A model generated the notes under the pieces. The model saw nothing but the letters and a program-made list of their open reading frames with translations. It ran no database searches and was not told the origin of the DNA. A stretch of 64,000 nucleotides of DNA from contig NZ_LMSS01000001.1 of assembly GCF_001429605.1 (NCBI RefSeq), positions 495,469-559,468 on the forward strand. Direction: 5' to 3'. Of this stretch, positions 53,353 through 62,557 are shown one piece after another (the first letter of the stretch is position 1; every line of letters starts with the position of its first letter). Source of the DNA: Phycicoccus sp. Soil802. GTDB lineage: Bacteria; Actinomycetota; Actinomycetes; Actinomycetales; Dermatophilaceae. The position numbers were made by a program, and so were the translations under genes.

Positions 53353-54502
53353 CACGACCTCCTTCCGCAGCGTCCTGCGCGGCTACGACCCGGCGCAGGT
53401 CGACCAGTGGCGTGCGGAGCACGCGGGTGCCCTCGAGCAGGCGCGCCAGGAGGCAGCTGAACGCACTGTCGAGGTCAGCGAGCTGCGCGCCGCGCTGGCC
53501 CGGGCCCAGGACGAGCAGACCGGCACCGCCCAGGCGCTCGCCAGCCTGCGCGAGGAGCAGAGCAAGGCCGCCGCCCCCACCTACGCCAACCTCGGCGAGC
53601 GGATCGGCACCATCCTCGGCCTCGCCGACGAGGAGGCCGACGAGATCAGGACCAACGCGCGAGCCGACGCCGAGACCCTGAAGGGCACCACCACGCTGGA
53701 GGCCGACCGGCTCCGCGCGGAGGCCGACCGCTACGCCGAGGACGTCCGCACCAAGGCCGACGCCCAGGCGACCCAGGTCGTCGAGAAGGCCAAGCAGCAG
53801 GCTGACGCGATCCTCGACGACGCCGACCGTGAGGCCTCCGCCCGCCGCGAGGAGGCCGAGGCCTTCTACGAGCACCAGCGGGCCCGGGCCGCCTCGGCTG
53901 CTGCCGACTTCGAGGCCACCCTCGGTCAGCGACGCGACAAGGCCGCCGCCGAGTTCTCCGCGCAGATGGCCGCCCACGAGGACGCCCTCACCCAGGCGCA
54001 GGAGCGCGCCTCCACGCTGTCGGCCGACAGCGAGCGAGCCCACGCGGAGGCGCACGCCGAGGCCCAGCGCGCGCTCGAGGCCGCCAAGGCAGAGGCCGAG
54101 CAGCTGGTCACCGCCGCGCGCGAGCAGGCCGAGCGGATCCGCCGCGACTCCGAGCGTGAGCTGTCCGCGGCGACGCAGCGCCGTGACAGCATCACCGCGC
54201 AGCTGAGCAACGTCCGGCAGATGCTCGCGACCCTCGGCGGTGCCGCCATGGTCGACGGCCTCGACGACCACGAGGACGCCCCGGCCGAGCCGGCTGCGGC
54301 TGCGGCTGCGGCAGCGGAGCCGGTCGAGGAGACCGACACCGACTCCGACGTCGAGGACGAGGCGGTCCCGGTCGACGGAGCCACCTCCGACGACCTCGAC
54401 GACGTCGCGGACGACGAGGATGACGACGCGGACGACGACGAGCTCGAGGACGACGAGGACGACGAGGCCGAGGTCGACGAGAAGGCCGGCACGCGGGCCT
54501 GA
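53345..54502 (+). CDS. DivIVA-domain coiled-coil protein with acidic C-terminus
   Basis: The protein has 385 residues. SFRSVLRGYDPAQVDQWRAE at residues 5-24 is the DivIVA N-terminal motif (RGY..xxVD) that binds curved membrane. A long coiled coil follows (about 25-300), with TYANLGERIGTILGLADEEA as a break, then an almost wholly acidic tail of about 80 residues (Asp/Glu-rich). Such proteins organise growth poles and filaments (FilP-like). It overlaps the preceding coiled-coil gene, so they may polymerise together. Confidence 0.75.
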   Translation: MSDTTSFRSVLRGYDPAQVDQWRAEHAGALEQARQEAAERTVEVSELRAALARAQDEQTGTAQALASLREEQSKAAAPTYANLGERIGTILGLADEEADEIRTNARADAETLKGTTTLEADRLRAEADRYAEDVRTKADAQATQVVEKAKQQADAILDDADREASARREEAEAFYEHQRARAASAAADFEATLGQRRDKAAAEFSAQMAAHEDALTQAQERASTLSADSERAHAEAHAEAQRALEAAKAEAEQLVTAAREQAERIRRDSERELSAATQRRDSITAQLSNVRQMLATLGGAAMVDGLDDHEDAPAEPAAAAAAAAEPVEETDTDSDVEDEAVPVDGATSDDLDDVADDEDDDADDDELEDDEDDEAEVDEKAGTRA

Positions 54503-54508
54503 GTCCCC

Positions 54509-55501
54509 GTGTCGCTGCTCGTCCTCGGCGGGACCGCCTGGCTCGGCCGTGCGGTCGCTGCCGCCGGCGTGGCGCTGGGCCAGGAGGTCACGATCCTGGC
54601 CCGGGGCCAGTCCGGTGCACCCCCGGACGACGTCGAGGTGGTCCGCGCGGACCGCGGTGCACCCGGCGCCTACGACGTGGTGCGCGACCGGGACTGGGAC
54701 GTCGTCATCGACGTCGCCCGTCAGCCGAGCCACGTGGCCGGGGCGCTGGAGGCGGTGGGCGATCGCGCCGCGTCCTGGGTCTTCGTCTCCTCCGCCTCGG
54801 TCTACGCCGCCGGAGAGGTCCCGGGCGCGGACGAGACCGCAGCGCTGCTGCCCGCCCACGAGGCCGACGACGAGGGCTGGGAGACCTACGGCGCCCGCAA
54901 GGTGGCGGGTGAGCGTCTCGTCCTCGACGCCGTGGGCGAGCGTGCCCTGGTGGCTCGCTCCGGGCTGATCGCCGGGCCCGGCGACCACACCGACCGCACC
55001 GGCTACTGGCCGCTGCGCTTTGCCCACCCGGCCAGCCCTGACGACGCGGTGCTCGTGCCCGACAGTCCCCTGCTGACCCAGGTGCTCGACGTGCGGGACC
55101 TCGCGCAGTGGCTGGTCTCGGCTGGCCTCTCCCGGGCCGGTGGGGTGGTCAACGCGAGCGGTCCGACGATCCCCTTGGCCGACCACCTCGCGGCGGCCCG
55201 GTCGGTCGCCGGCCACAGCGGGCCGGTCGTGCCCGTCGACCAGGACTGGCTGGCTGCCCACGAGGTCGCCCCGTGGTCCGGCGAGCGCAGCCTCCCGCTG
55301 TGGCTGCCGCTGCCGGAGTACGCCGGGTTCATGGCCCGCAGCACCGCCGCGGCCGAGGCGCTCGGGCTCGTCGCCCGACCGCTCGAGCAGACCCTGGCCG
55401 ACACCCTCGCGTGGGAGGTGTCGGCCGGGCCGGGCCGGGCCCGCAAGGCCGGCCTGTCCCCCTCCGACGAGCTCGCGCTGATCGCCGCCGCCCGGAGCTA
55501 G
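54509..55501 (+). CDS. NAD-dependent epimerase/dehydratase family (SDR) protein
   Basis: The protein has 330 residues. LLVLGGTAWLGRAVAAAGVA is the GxxGxxG NAD(P) loop, VFVSSASVYAAGE and YGARKVAGERLVL hold the catalytic Ser/Tyr/Lys of extended SDRs. The start is GTG 54509, 6 bp after the coiled-coil gene. The substrate is unknown; relatives are called reductases or isoflavone reductase-like. Confidence 0.85.
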   Translation: MSLLVLGGTAWLGRAVAAAGVALGQEVTILARGQSGAPPDDVEVVRADRGAPGAYDVVRDRDWDVVIDVARQPSHVAGALEAVGDRAASWVFVSSASVYAAGEVPGADETAALLPAHEADDEGWETYGARKVAGERLVLDAVGERALVARSGLIAGPGDHTDRTGYWPLRFAHPASPDDAVLVPDSPLLTQVLDVRDLAQWLVSAGLSRAGGVVNASGPTIPLADHLAAARSVAGHSGPVVPVDQDWLAAHEVAPWSGERSLPLWLPLPEYAGFMARSTAAAEALGLVARPLEQTLADTLAWEVSAGPGRARKAGLSPSDELALIAAARS

Positions 55502-55586
55502 GTCGGCGCCACACCCGGCGGCATCGCCGCGGCTGCCGACGTACCAACATCCGGACAGGTCATCCACTCCTCGGGCAGATAACGGC

Positions 55587-55607
55587 ATGTTTGGTCACGA
55601 CAAACAT
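55587..55607. promoter_or_regulatory. 21-bp inverted repeat upstream of the peroxiredoxin gene
   Basis: ATGTTTG and CAAACAT form perfect 7-bp arms around GTCACGA, ending 25 bp before the ATG. TACCTT at 55613-55618 may be a -10. A redox regulator of LysR (OxyR) or another type could bind here. Confidence 0.5.
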
Positions 55608-55631
55608 CGCGTTACCTTCGAGAGGACCGTC

Positions 55632-56267
55632 ATGGCCACCCTGCGACTGGGCGACGACGCCCCCGACTTCACCGCCCAGACGACCGAGGGCGAGCTGACC
55701 TTCCACGACTGGAAGGGCGACGGCTGGGCCGTGCTGTTCAGCCACCCCGCCGACTTCACGCCGGTCTGCACCACCGAGCTCGGGCGGGTCGCGCAGCTCA
55801 AGGACGAGTGGGCCGCGCGCAACACCAAGGTGCTCGCCGTCTCCGTGGACGCGCTCGAGGACCACACCGCATGGAAGTCCGACATCGAGGAGGTGTCCGG
55901 CGCCGCCGTGACCTACCCGATCGTCGCCGACAAGGACCGCGAGGTCGCCGAGCTCTACGACATGATCCACCCCGGCGCCGGCGACACGTCGCCCGTCCGC
56001 TCGGTCTTCCTCATCGACCCGGCCGGCAAGGTGCGCCTGTCCCTGACCTACCCCAAGAGCGCCGGCCGCAACTTCGACGAGATCCTGCGGGCCCTGGACG
56101 CGTTGCAGGTCAACGACTCCGGCCCGTTCTCGACCCCGGCCGACTGGAAGGCGGGCGAGCGGATCATCGTCGCCCCGACCGTCACCACCGAGGACGCCCA
56201 GGCCCGGTTCAAGGGCGTCGAGGTGGTCAAGCCGTACCTGCGCTTCGCCGACGCCCCGAGCGCCTGA
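55632..56267 (+). CDS. Peroxiredoxin (1-Cys/Prx6 type)
   Basis: The protein has 211 residues. The peroxidatic cysteine is in HPADFTPVCTTELGRVAQL, the Prx6-type PVCTTE form; the C-terminal extension KAGERIIVAPTVTTEDAQ is also Prx6-like. No second resolving Cys is visible. It reduces peroxides in the cytoplasm. GAGAGGA precedes the ATG at 55632, and a palindrome lies upstream. Confidence 0.92.
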   Translation: MATLRLGDDAPDFTAQTTEGELTFHDWKGDGWAVLFSHPADFTPVCTTELGRVAQLKDEWAARNTKVLAVSVDALEDHTAWKSDIEEVSGAAVTYPIVADKDREVAELYDMIHPGAGDTSPVRSVFLIDPAGKVRLSLTYPKSAGRNFDEILRALDALQVNDSGPFSTPADWKAGERIIVAPTVTTEDAQARFKGVEVVKPYLRFADAPSA

Positions 56268-56292
56268 CCGCCGCGCGGCCTACGTTGGGGGC

Positions 56293-57018
56293 ATGACCCC
56301 AGCCAGCGCCTTCGCCAGCCACCCCGTCTCCGTCACCGACGGTGAGGTCCCCGCGGACCTCTACCTGCCCGAGGCCGGCACGGGCCCTGGCGTCGTGCTC
56401 TTCCAGGAGATCTTCGGCGTCACCGACTACGTCCGAAGCCGGGCCCAGGACCTCGCCGACCTCGGTTACGTCGTGCTGGTGCCGCACCTCTACTGGCGGA
56501 TCGGTGACGAGGTGGTCAGCGAGGCCGCCGAGGGGCTCCCCCGCGCGATGGAGCTGGTCGGCAAGCTCGACTGGGACGCCGCCGTCGGCGACGGTGCCGC
56601 CACCCTCGACGCGCTGCAGGACCTCCCGTCGGTCGACGGGCCGGTCGGCGTGCTCGGGTTCTGCTTCGGCGGCGGGCTGGCCTTCAACGTCGCGGCGGTC
56701 ACCGGCGCCGCGGGAGCCGGCCCCGATGCGCTGGTCAGCTACTACGGCTCGGCCCTGCCCGACCTGCTCGGCCTCGCCCCGCAGGTGAGCGCGCCCAGCC
56801 TGCACCACTTCGGGCTCGACGACGACTACATCCCGGTGGACACCGTGCGCGAGATCGAGGCCGTGGTCACGGCCGGCAACGACGACGTGACGTTCCTGAC
56901 CTACCCCGGTGCCGGCCACGCGTTCGACAACCCGTCGCCGGTGTTCCACCACGACGGCGCGTCGCAGGAGGCCTGGGCGGCCACCACGGCCTGGCTGTCC
57001 GAGAAGCTACCCGTCTGA
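56293..57018 (+). CDS. Dienelactone hydrolase family protein
   Basis: The protein has 241 residues of alpha/beta hydrolase fold. The nucleophile elbow is GFCFGGG with Cys in place of Ser, as in dienelactone hydrolase; the acid is in [12 protein letters not shown] and His in [17 protein letters not shown] (56281-56286) ends 6 nt before the ATG: leaderless. The 3' end overlaps prcA by 12 bp. Confidence 0.87.
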   Translation: MTPASAFASHPVSVTDGEVPADLYLPEAGTGPGVVLFQEIFGVTDYVRSRAQDLADLGYVVLVPHLYWRIGDEVVSEAAEGLPRAMELVGKLDWDAAVGDGAATLDALQDLPSVDGPVGVLGFCFGGGLAFNVAAVTGAAGAGPDALVSYYGSALPDLLGLAPQVSAPSLHHFGLDDDYIPVDTVREIEAVVTAGNDDVTFLTYPGAGHAFDNPSPVFHHDGASQEAWAATTAWLSEKLPV

Positions 57019-57861
57019 GTCGCTCGCCGGACCCTGCTCCTGACGCTGGGTCTGCGGGTTGCTCGCCTCGTCGCGGGGCGACCCCTCGCCGGTGAGGGTG
57101 TCGTGCCGACCCGGGGTCGGGTCGTCCTCGGCGGGGGCGTCGCTGGTCGGGTCGTCGGTGCTGAGCAGCGCGTCGAGCAGGCCGCCGCCGATGCGTCGGA
57201 AGGTCCGGCGCGGGCGTTCGCGGTCGAGCACGGCCACCTCGAGCTGGGCAGCCGTGAGCGTGCGCGGAGCACTGCCGGCGGCTGCGGCTGGGTCCTGACC
57301 CAGCAACCCCACGGCGAGGCTGAGCGCGTCGCCGAGGCTGAGACCCGGGCTCCAGCGGTCCTTCAGCCCGGTCTCGATCGTCTCGGCGGCACCGCCCATC
57401 GCCACGAAGCCCAGCTCGTCGGCCACCGAGCCGTCATAGGTGAGGCGGTAGATCTGGTCCTCATCGGCCGTGAAGCCGACCTCGGCGACGACGATCTCGA
57501 CCTCGTAGGGCTTGGACTCCTGCGTGAAGACGGTCCCGAGCGTCTGGGCGTAGGCGTTGGCCAGACCGCGCGCGGTCACGTCGGTGCGGTCGTAGGAGTA
57601 GCCGCGCAGGTCGGCATACCGGACGCCCGCGACCCGCAGGTTCTCGAACTCGTTGTACTTGCCGACTGCCGCGAACGCGATGCGGTCGTAGATCTCGGAG
57701 ACCTTGTGCAGCGCCCGCGAGGGGTTCTCGGCGACGAAGGCGATGCCCTTGTCGTAGCCCAGCACCACCACGGAGCGGCCGCGGGCAATTCCCTTGCGGG
57801 CGTAGTCGGCCCGGTCCTTCATGAGCTGCTCGGGCGAGACGTAGAACGGCATGCTCGTCAT
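57007..57861 (-). CDS. prcA: Proteasome alpha subunit
   Basis: The protein has 284 residues. [20 protein letters not shown] is the gating N-terminus and [20 protein letters not shown] the alpha-type core. The last 40 residues are an acidic/polar disordered tail. Alpha rings gate the 20S core and dock the ARC/Mpa ATPase. The ATG overlaps the prcB stop (ATGA). No propeptide or catalytic Thr, as expected. Confidence 0.96.
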   Translation of the reverse strand: MTSMPFYVSPEQLMKDRADYARKGIARGRSVVVLGYDKGIAFVAENPSRALHKVSEIYDRIAFAAVGKYNEFENLRVAGVRYADLRGYSYDRTDVTARGLANAYAQTLGTVFTQESKPYEVEIVVAEVGFTADEDQIYRLTYDGSVADELGFVAMGGAAETIETGLKDRWSPGLSLGDALSLAVGLLGQDPAAAAGSAPRTLTAAQLEVAVLDRERPRRTFRRIGGGLLDALLSTDDPTSDAPAEDDPTPGRHDTLTGEGSPRDEASNPQTQRQEQGPASDSDG

Positions 57862-58685
57862 CGCGCACCTCCCGGGTTGCCCTGTCGTGCGGCGATGACG
57901 GCCTCGACCACCTCGCGCAGCTCGTCGTCGGACACGAAGCGCACGCCGTCGACGCCGACCACGGCGACGGTGGGCCAGATCCGGCGTCCCACGTCGGGGC
58001 CGCCGGTGGCGGAGTCGTCGTCGGCCGCGTCGTAGAGGGCCTCCACGACGACGCTGACGACCTCGTCGGCGGTCAGGCCGGGACGCCAGACCTTCTTGAG
58101 CGCACCCCGCGCGAACAGCGAGCCGGAGCCGACGCTGTGGTGGTCGTGCTCCTCGTAGCACCCGCCGGTGACGTCGTAGGAGAAGATCCGGCCGAGCTGG
58201 CGGTCGAGGTCGTAGCCGGCGAAGAGCGGCACGACCGACAGGCCCTGCATGGCCATCCCGAGGTTCGACCTGATCATCGAGGCGAGCCGGTTCGCCTTGC
58301 CCTCCAACGAAAGCAGCGTGCCCTCGATCTTCTCGTAGTGCTCGAGCTCGACCTGGAACAGCTTGACGAGCTCGATGGCGATCCCGGCGGTGCCGGCGAT
58401 CCCTACGGCGGAGTACTCGTCGCCCGCGAAGACCTTCTCCATGTCGCGGTTGGCGATGATGTTGCCCATCGTGGCGCGGCGGTCACCGGCCATCACCACC
58501 CCGCCGGTGAAGGTCGCGGTGACGATCGTCGTGCCGTGCGGCGCCTCGAGCATGCTGCCCGGGGGCAGCACCCGCCGGGACGGCAGCAGGGAGGGGGCGT
58601 GGGCGCCGACGAACTCGGTGAACGAGGACGACCCAGCCGAGAGGTATGCCGCGGGGAGCTTGCCCGCGTCGGCTCCAGTGGTCAC
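57858..58685 (-). CDS. prcB: Proteasome beta subunit
   Basis: The protein has 275 residues from GTG 58685. A propeptide of 51 residues ends in LEAPHG; Thr52 ([21 protein letters not shown]) becomes the catalytic N-terminal threonine. Lys of GDRRAT and the SGS segment ([10 protein letters not shown]) follow family order. Its GTG overlaps the pup stop (GTGA) and its stop overlaps prcA. Confidence 0.97.
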   Translation of the reverse strand: MTTGADAGKLPAAYLSAGSSSFTEFVGAHAPSLLPSRRVLPPGSMLEAPHGTTIVTATFTGGVVMAGDRRATMGNIIANRDMEKVFAGDEYSAVGIAGTAGIAIELVKLFQVELEHYEKIEGTLLSLEGKANRLASMIRSNLGMAMQGLSVVPLFAGYDLDRQLGRIFSYDVTGGCYEEHDHHSVGSGSLFARGALKKVWRPGLTADEVVSVVVEALYDAADDDSATGGPDVGRRIWPTVAVVGVDGVRFVSDDELREVVEAVIAARQGNPGGAR

Positions 58686-58888
58686 TGGCCGCCCTTCTGG
58701 ACGAAGCCGCGGACGAACTCCTCCGCGTTGGACTCGAGCACGCCGTCGATCTCGTCGAGGACGCTGTCGATGTCGGAGTCGAGGTTCTCCTTGCGGGCCG
58801 TGGCCTCCGGCGCCGCGGGAGTGGGCTCGGGCGCCTCGTCGGGGGCGTCGTCGCGACGTTGTGGCCGGCTCTGCTCTTGGCTGGGCAT
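58682..58888 (-). CDS. pup: Prokaryotic ubiquitin-like protein Pup
   Basis: The protein has 68 residues, Pro/Glu-rich and disordered, ending [11 protein letters not shown]. The final Gln must be deamidated to Glu by Dop before PafA can ligate it. [19 protein letters not shown] is the segment that forms a coiled coil with the ATPase. GAGAGG precedes the ATG. Gene order dop-pup-prcB-prcA is the standard one. Confidence 0.97.
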   Translation of the reverse strand: MPSQEQSRPQRRDDAPDEAPEPTPAAPEATARKENLDSDIDSVLDEIDGVLESNAEEFVRGFVQKGGQ

Positions 58889-58924
58889 TGGTGGGACCTC
58901 TCACTCGCGGGGCTTGCCCTCAAC

Positions 58925-60442
58925 CTATCCCGATGCGGACGCCAACTCACGCAACAACGTGGCTGCGTCCGGACTGCGGTCGAGCAGGGGTCCGACCGTC
59001 GCCTTGGTGCCGCGCAACGGTTCGAGCATCGGCACGCGCTGCAGGGACGGCTGTCCGGGGATGTCGAAGATGACCGAGTCCCAGGACGCGGCCGCGATCT
59101 GGTCGGGGTACTTCTCCAGGCACTTGCCCCGGAAGTAGGCCCTGGTGTCGGCGGGTGGCTCGTGGACGGCCTCGAGGACGGTCTCCTCGGTGACCAGCTC
59201 CTCGAACCGCCCGGCCGCCCGGAGCTTGTGGAAGATGCCGCGGTCGGGACGCACGTCGGACCACTGGATGTCGATCGCCCGCAGCCGCGAGTCGGACCAG
59301 TCGAGCCCGTCGCGCTCGATGTAGCCCTGCATCACCTGCTGCTTGGCCACCCAGTCCAGCTCACGGGACGCCTCCATCGGGTCGCGCTCGAGCCGGTCGA
59401 GGATGACCGCCCACCAGCGCATCACCTCGGCCGTGTCGTCGTCGAGCTCACCGGCATACCGCCTCGTCAGGTAGCGCTCGGCCAGGCCGTGGTAGCGCCA
59501 CAACAGCTGCACCGCCGTGAGCTTCGTGCCGTCGCGCAGCTCGAGCAGGGCGCGGCAGGTGGGGTCGTGGCTGACCGCCTGGAGCGTGGCGACCGGGCGG
59601 GCCACGGTCAGGTCGACGTCGATGGCGCGGTCCTCGATCATGGCCAGCACCAACGACGTCATGCCGAGCTTGAGCAGGTTGGCGACGTCGCAGTGGTTGG
59701 CGTCACCGATGATGACGTGCAGCCGCCGGTAGAGGTCGGCCACCGCGTGCGGCTCGTCGCGGGTGTTGATGATCGGGCGTTTGAGCGTCGTCTCGAGACC
59801 CACCTCGACCTCGAAGAAGTCGCTGCGCTGGCTCAGTTGGTAGCCGGCGGTGCGGGAGTCCATCCCGATGCCCACCCGGCCCGACCCGGTGACGACCTGC
59901 CGGGCGACGAAGAACGGCACCAGGTGGCGCACGATGTCGGTGAACGGCGTCTCGCGGCGCATCAGGTAGTTCTCGTGCGTGCCGTAGGACTGGCCCTTGC
60001 CGTCGGTGTTGTTCTTGTAGAGGTTGACCCCGGGCGGGACCTGGGAGAGGCGTCGGACCGACTCGGCCATGATCGCCTCACCGGCCCGGTCGAAGGCGAG
60101 GGCGGCGCGCGGCGAGGTCACCTCCGGAGAGGAGTACTCGGGGTGCGCGTGGTCGACGTAGAGGCGGGCGCCGTTGGTGAGGACGACGTTGGCGAGGGTC
60201 GGGTCCTCCTCGTCGGTCAGCTGGCTCGGGTCGGCGAGGCTGCGGCCCATCTCAAACCCGCGGGCGTCGCGCAGGGGCGCCTCGTCGGCGTAGTCCCAGG
60301 AGGCGTGGGCGGCCCGGATGCCCTGCGCCGACGCATAGGCGTTGACCACCTGTCCCGACAGGATCATGGGGTTGGCTGCGGGGTCGCCCGGCACAGAGAT
60401 GCCGTACTCGGTCTCGATGCCCATCACCCTGCGGACGGTCAT
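58925..60442 (-). CDS. dop: Pup deamidase/depupylase
   Basis: The protein has 505 residues. VMGIETEYGISVPGDPAANP is the Dop form of the active-site motif shared with PafA; GVNLYKNNTDGKGQSYGTHE and [20 protein letters not shown] follow. Dop converts the C-terminal Gln of Pup to Glu and removes Pup from substrates. The ATG at 60442 has GGGAG upstream and overlaps the stop of a 6-codon leader ORF. pup follows 36 bp downstream. Confidence 0.96.
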   Translation of the reverse strand: MTVRRVMGIETEYGISVPGDPAANPMILSGQVVNAYASAQGIRAAHASWDYADEAPLRDARGFEMGRSLADPSQLTDEEDPTLANVVLTNGARLYVDHAHPEYSSPEVTSPRAALAFDRAGEAIMAESVRRLSQVPPGVNLYKNNTDGKGQSYGTHENYLMRRETPFTDIVRHLVPFFVARQVVTGSGRVGIGMDSRTAGYQLSQRSDFFEVEVGLETTLKRPIINTRDEPHAVADLYRRLHVIIGDANHCDVANLLKLGMTSLVLAMIEDRAIDVDLTVARPVATLQAVSHDPTCRALLELRDGTKLTAVQLLWRYHGLAERYLTRRYAGELDDDTAEVMRWWAVILDRLERDPMEASRELDWVAKQQVMQGYIERDGLDWSDSRLRAIDIQWSDVRPDRGIFHKLRAAGRFEELVTEETVLEAVHEPPADTRAYFRGKCLEKYPDQIAAASWDSVIFDIPGQPSLQRVPMLEPLRGTKATVGPLLDRSPDAATLLRELASASG

Positions 60443-60459
60443 GCCACTCCCGCGCTCAT
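60439..60459 (-). CDS. Possible leaderless 6-codon upstream ORF of dop
   Basis: TAGGGT (60471-60466) ends 6 nt before an ATG at 60459, so transcription should begin at this ATG. It opens a frame MSAGVA whose TGA overlaps the dop ATG (ATGA). The same bases hold the GGGAG used by dop. Translation of the leader could set dop expression by termination-reinitiation. Not proven; a short leader with no translation is also possible. Confidence 0.45.
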   Translation of the reverse strand: MSAGVA

Positions 60460-60462
60460 GGG

Positions 60463-60477
60463 CTCACCCTAGGTGAG
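60463..60477. promoter_or_regulatory. Palindrome covering the dop -10 element
   Basis: CTCACC CTA GGTGAG is a perfect 6-bp inverted repeat around CTA. It overlaps the minus-strand -10 TAGGGT of dop and lies 13 bp upstream of the divergent esterase ATG, so a bound protein could affect both genes. Confidence 0.5.
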
Positions 60478-60490
60478 AGAGTGACAGACC

Positions 60491-61501
60491 ATGCGGTACT
60501 CCCCCTTCGCCCTCTATCCACGGACCGCCCTGATCAGCGCCGTCCTGGACCACGGGCTGCGCAAGCCGATCGAGCGGCAGTCCCTCGAGGAGATCCAGGC
60601 CGACCGCGGGACGGTCACTCCGGACCGCCCGCCGTTCTCGTGGGTGACGGGTCGGGTCGACCGGTCGGTCGGCATCACCTACGGCACCGCGCAGACCCGC
60701 GACGGCTACGAGCTCCCGTTGCGGATCTACCGTCCCCGAGGCGTCCGCGACACCGACGTGGACGTGCCGGTCGTGGTCTTCGTCCATGGCGGTGGCTTCG
60801 TGCGGGGCAACGTGGTGATGTACGACCCGCTCTGCACGCTGCTGGCGGCCCGCGTGCGGGCCGTGGTGGTGAGCGTTGACTACCGGCTCGCACCGGAGCA
60901 CCGGGGACCCACCGCGGCCTTCGACGTGACCGATGCCATCGCGTGGGTGGCCGACCACGGTGCCGAGCTGCGCGCCGACACCCGCAGGATCGCGCTCTGC
61001 GGCGACAGCGCCGGCGGCAACCTCTCCGCCGTGGCTGCCCAGCTGCTGCGCGACCGCGGCGACTCTCCGGTGGTGCACCAAGCGCTGCTGTACCCCGCGA
61101 CCGACATGACCCTGGCGTCGCCGTCCATCGCCGCGAACGCCGACGCGCCCCTGCTCACCCGGGCCAGCATCGTGGCCTTCCGCGAGCTCTACGCGCCGAC
61201 CGGGTCGGACTGGCGGGACCCCCTCCTGTCGCCGCTGTTCGGCGACCTCGCGGGTCTGCCGCCGGCGCTGGTCCAGACCGCCGACCTCGACCCGCTCCGT
61301 GATGACGGGGTCCGCTACGCCGAGGCCCTGGAGGTCGCGGGGGTGCCGGTCCGGCTGACCAACTACGTCCGGGTGCCGCACGGGTTCGTGTCGATCCCCG
61401 GGATGGTCCCCACCTCGGCCCAGCACCGCGCCGAGCTCGTCGGCGAGCTCCGCAGGCACCTGTATGCCGCCGGCGCGCCAGAGCGCGGGCCGGCGGGTTA
61501 G
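60491..61501 (+). CDS. Alpha/beta hydrolase (HSL-type esterase/lipase)
   Basis: The protein has 336 residues. VVVFVHGGGFVRGN is the oxyanion HGGG motif of the hormone-sensitive lipase family and LCGDSAGGNLSAVA the nucleophile elbow; the acid is in TADLDPLRDDG and His in RVPHGFVSIPG. It should hydrolyse short acyl esters. GAGAGT at 60477-60482 is a possible -10 for a nearly leaderless mRNA. Confidence 0.9.
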   Translation: MRYSPFALYPRTALISAVLDHGLRKPIERQSLEEIQADRGTVTPDRPPFSWVTGRVDRSVGITYGTAQTRDGYELPLRIYRPRGVRDTDVDVPVVVFVHGGGFVRGNVVMYDPLCTLLAARVRAVVVSVDYRLAPEHRGPTAAFDVTDAIAWVADHGAELRADTRRIALCGDSAGGNLSAVAAQLLRDRGDSPVVHQALLYPATDMTLASPSIAANADAPLLTRASIVAFRELYAPTGSDWRDPLLSPLFGDLAGLPPALVQTADLDPLRDDGVRYAEALEVAGVPVRLTNYVRVPHGFVSIPGMVPTSAQHRAELVGELRRHLYAAGAPERGPAG

Positions 61502-61567
61502 GCTCGTCCCAGACGTTCGGTCGGTGAGCAACCAACCAGTCCGGCCACCCACCCACCAGGAGTGCCA

Positions 61568-62557
61568 TTGCGGGACATCGTGGTCTTCAGCGGGAGCGCG
61601 CACCGCGCCCTGGCCCGTCGCATCTGTGAGGCGCTCGGGGTGGACCTGTCCCCCGCCGAGATCAAACGCTTCAGCAACGACTGCCTGCAGGCCCAGCTGC
61701 TGGCGAACTGCCGCCAGCGCGACGTCTACATCGTGCAGCCCCTCGTGCCCCCGACCCAGGAGCACCTGATGGAGCTGCTCCTCATGATCGACGCGGCGCG
61801 GGGTGCCTCGGCCGCCCAGATCACCGCGGTCATCCCCCACTACGCCTATGCCCGCTCCGACAAGAAGGACGCCTCGCGGATCTCGCTGGGTGGCCGGCTG
61901 GTCGCCGACATGCTCGTGGCAGCCGGGGTGGACCGGGTGCTGACCATGACCCTGCACGCCCCGCAGGTCCACGGGTTCTTCTCGGTGCCGGTCGACCACC
62001 TGACCGCGATCGGCGTGCTGGCCGACCACTTCCGCGGCGGTGACCTCCAGAACTCGGTGGTGGTCTCCCCCGACCTGGGCAACGCCAAGACCGCCACCCA
62101 GTTCGCCCGGCTGCTGGGTCTGCCCGTGGCCGCCGGCTCGAAGCAGCGACTGGCCGACGACCAGGTCATCATCGACTCGATCGTCGGTGACGTGACCGGC
62201 AAGCGCGCCATCATCCTCGACGACGAGATCGCCACCGGCGGGTCGATCGTCGAGCTGCTCGACCGGCTCGCCGACCTCGGCTGCACCCGCGCCGACGTCG
62301 CGTGCACGCACGGGCTCTTCGCCGGCAAGGCCGTCGAACGGCTCCGGGACCACCCGATGATCGGCGAGGTCATCACGACCGACACCGTGCCGGCGCCGGG
62401 ACACTGGCCCGAGCTGCGGGTCCGGTCGGTGGCGCAGCTCTTCGCCGAGGCGATCAAGCGGATCCACGCGGGCGAGTCGGTGAGCAGCCTGTTCGACGGC
62501 GTCGACCCGACCCATGCCCCGCCCCAGGCCAGCCTGTTCGACAAGGTCCATGTCTGA
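61568..62557 (+). CDS. prs: Ribose-phosphate pyrophosphokinase
   Basis: The protein has 329 residues. SDKKDASRISLGGRLVADML, TLHAPQVHGFFSVPVDHLTA and the PRPP loop ILDDEIATGGSIVELLD are diagnostic. It makes PRPP from ribose-5-P and ATP. The TTG at 61568 is preferred because AGGAG stands 5 nt upstream; the GTG at 61562 overlaps that AGGAG. It overlaps the next gene by 8 bp. It is outside the usual glmU-prs setting, so a second prs may exist elsewhere. Confidence 0.93.
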   Translation: MRDIVVFSGSAHRALARRICEALGVDLSPAEIKRFSNDCLQAQLLANCRQRDVYIVQPLVPPTQEHLMELLLMIDAARGASAAQITAVIPHYAYARSDKKDASRISLGGRLVADMLVAAGVDRVLTMTLHAPQVHGFFSVPVDHLTAIGVLADHFRGGDLQNSVVVSPDLGNAKTATQFARLLGLPVAAGSKQRLADDQVIIDSIVGDVTGKRAIILDDEIATGGSIVELLDRLADLGCTRADVACTHGLFAGKAVERLRDHPMIGEVITTDTVPAPGHWPELRVRSVAQLFAEAIKRIHAGESVSSLFDGVDPTHAPPQASLFDKVHV

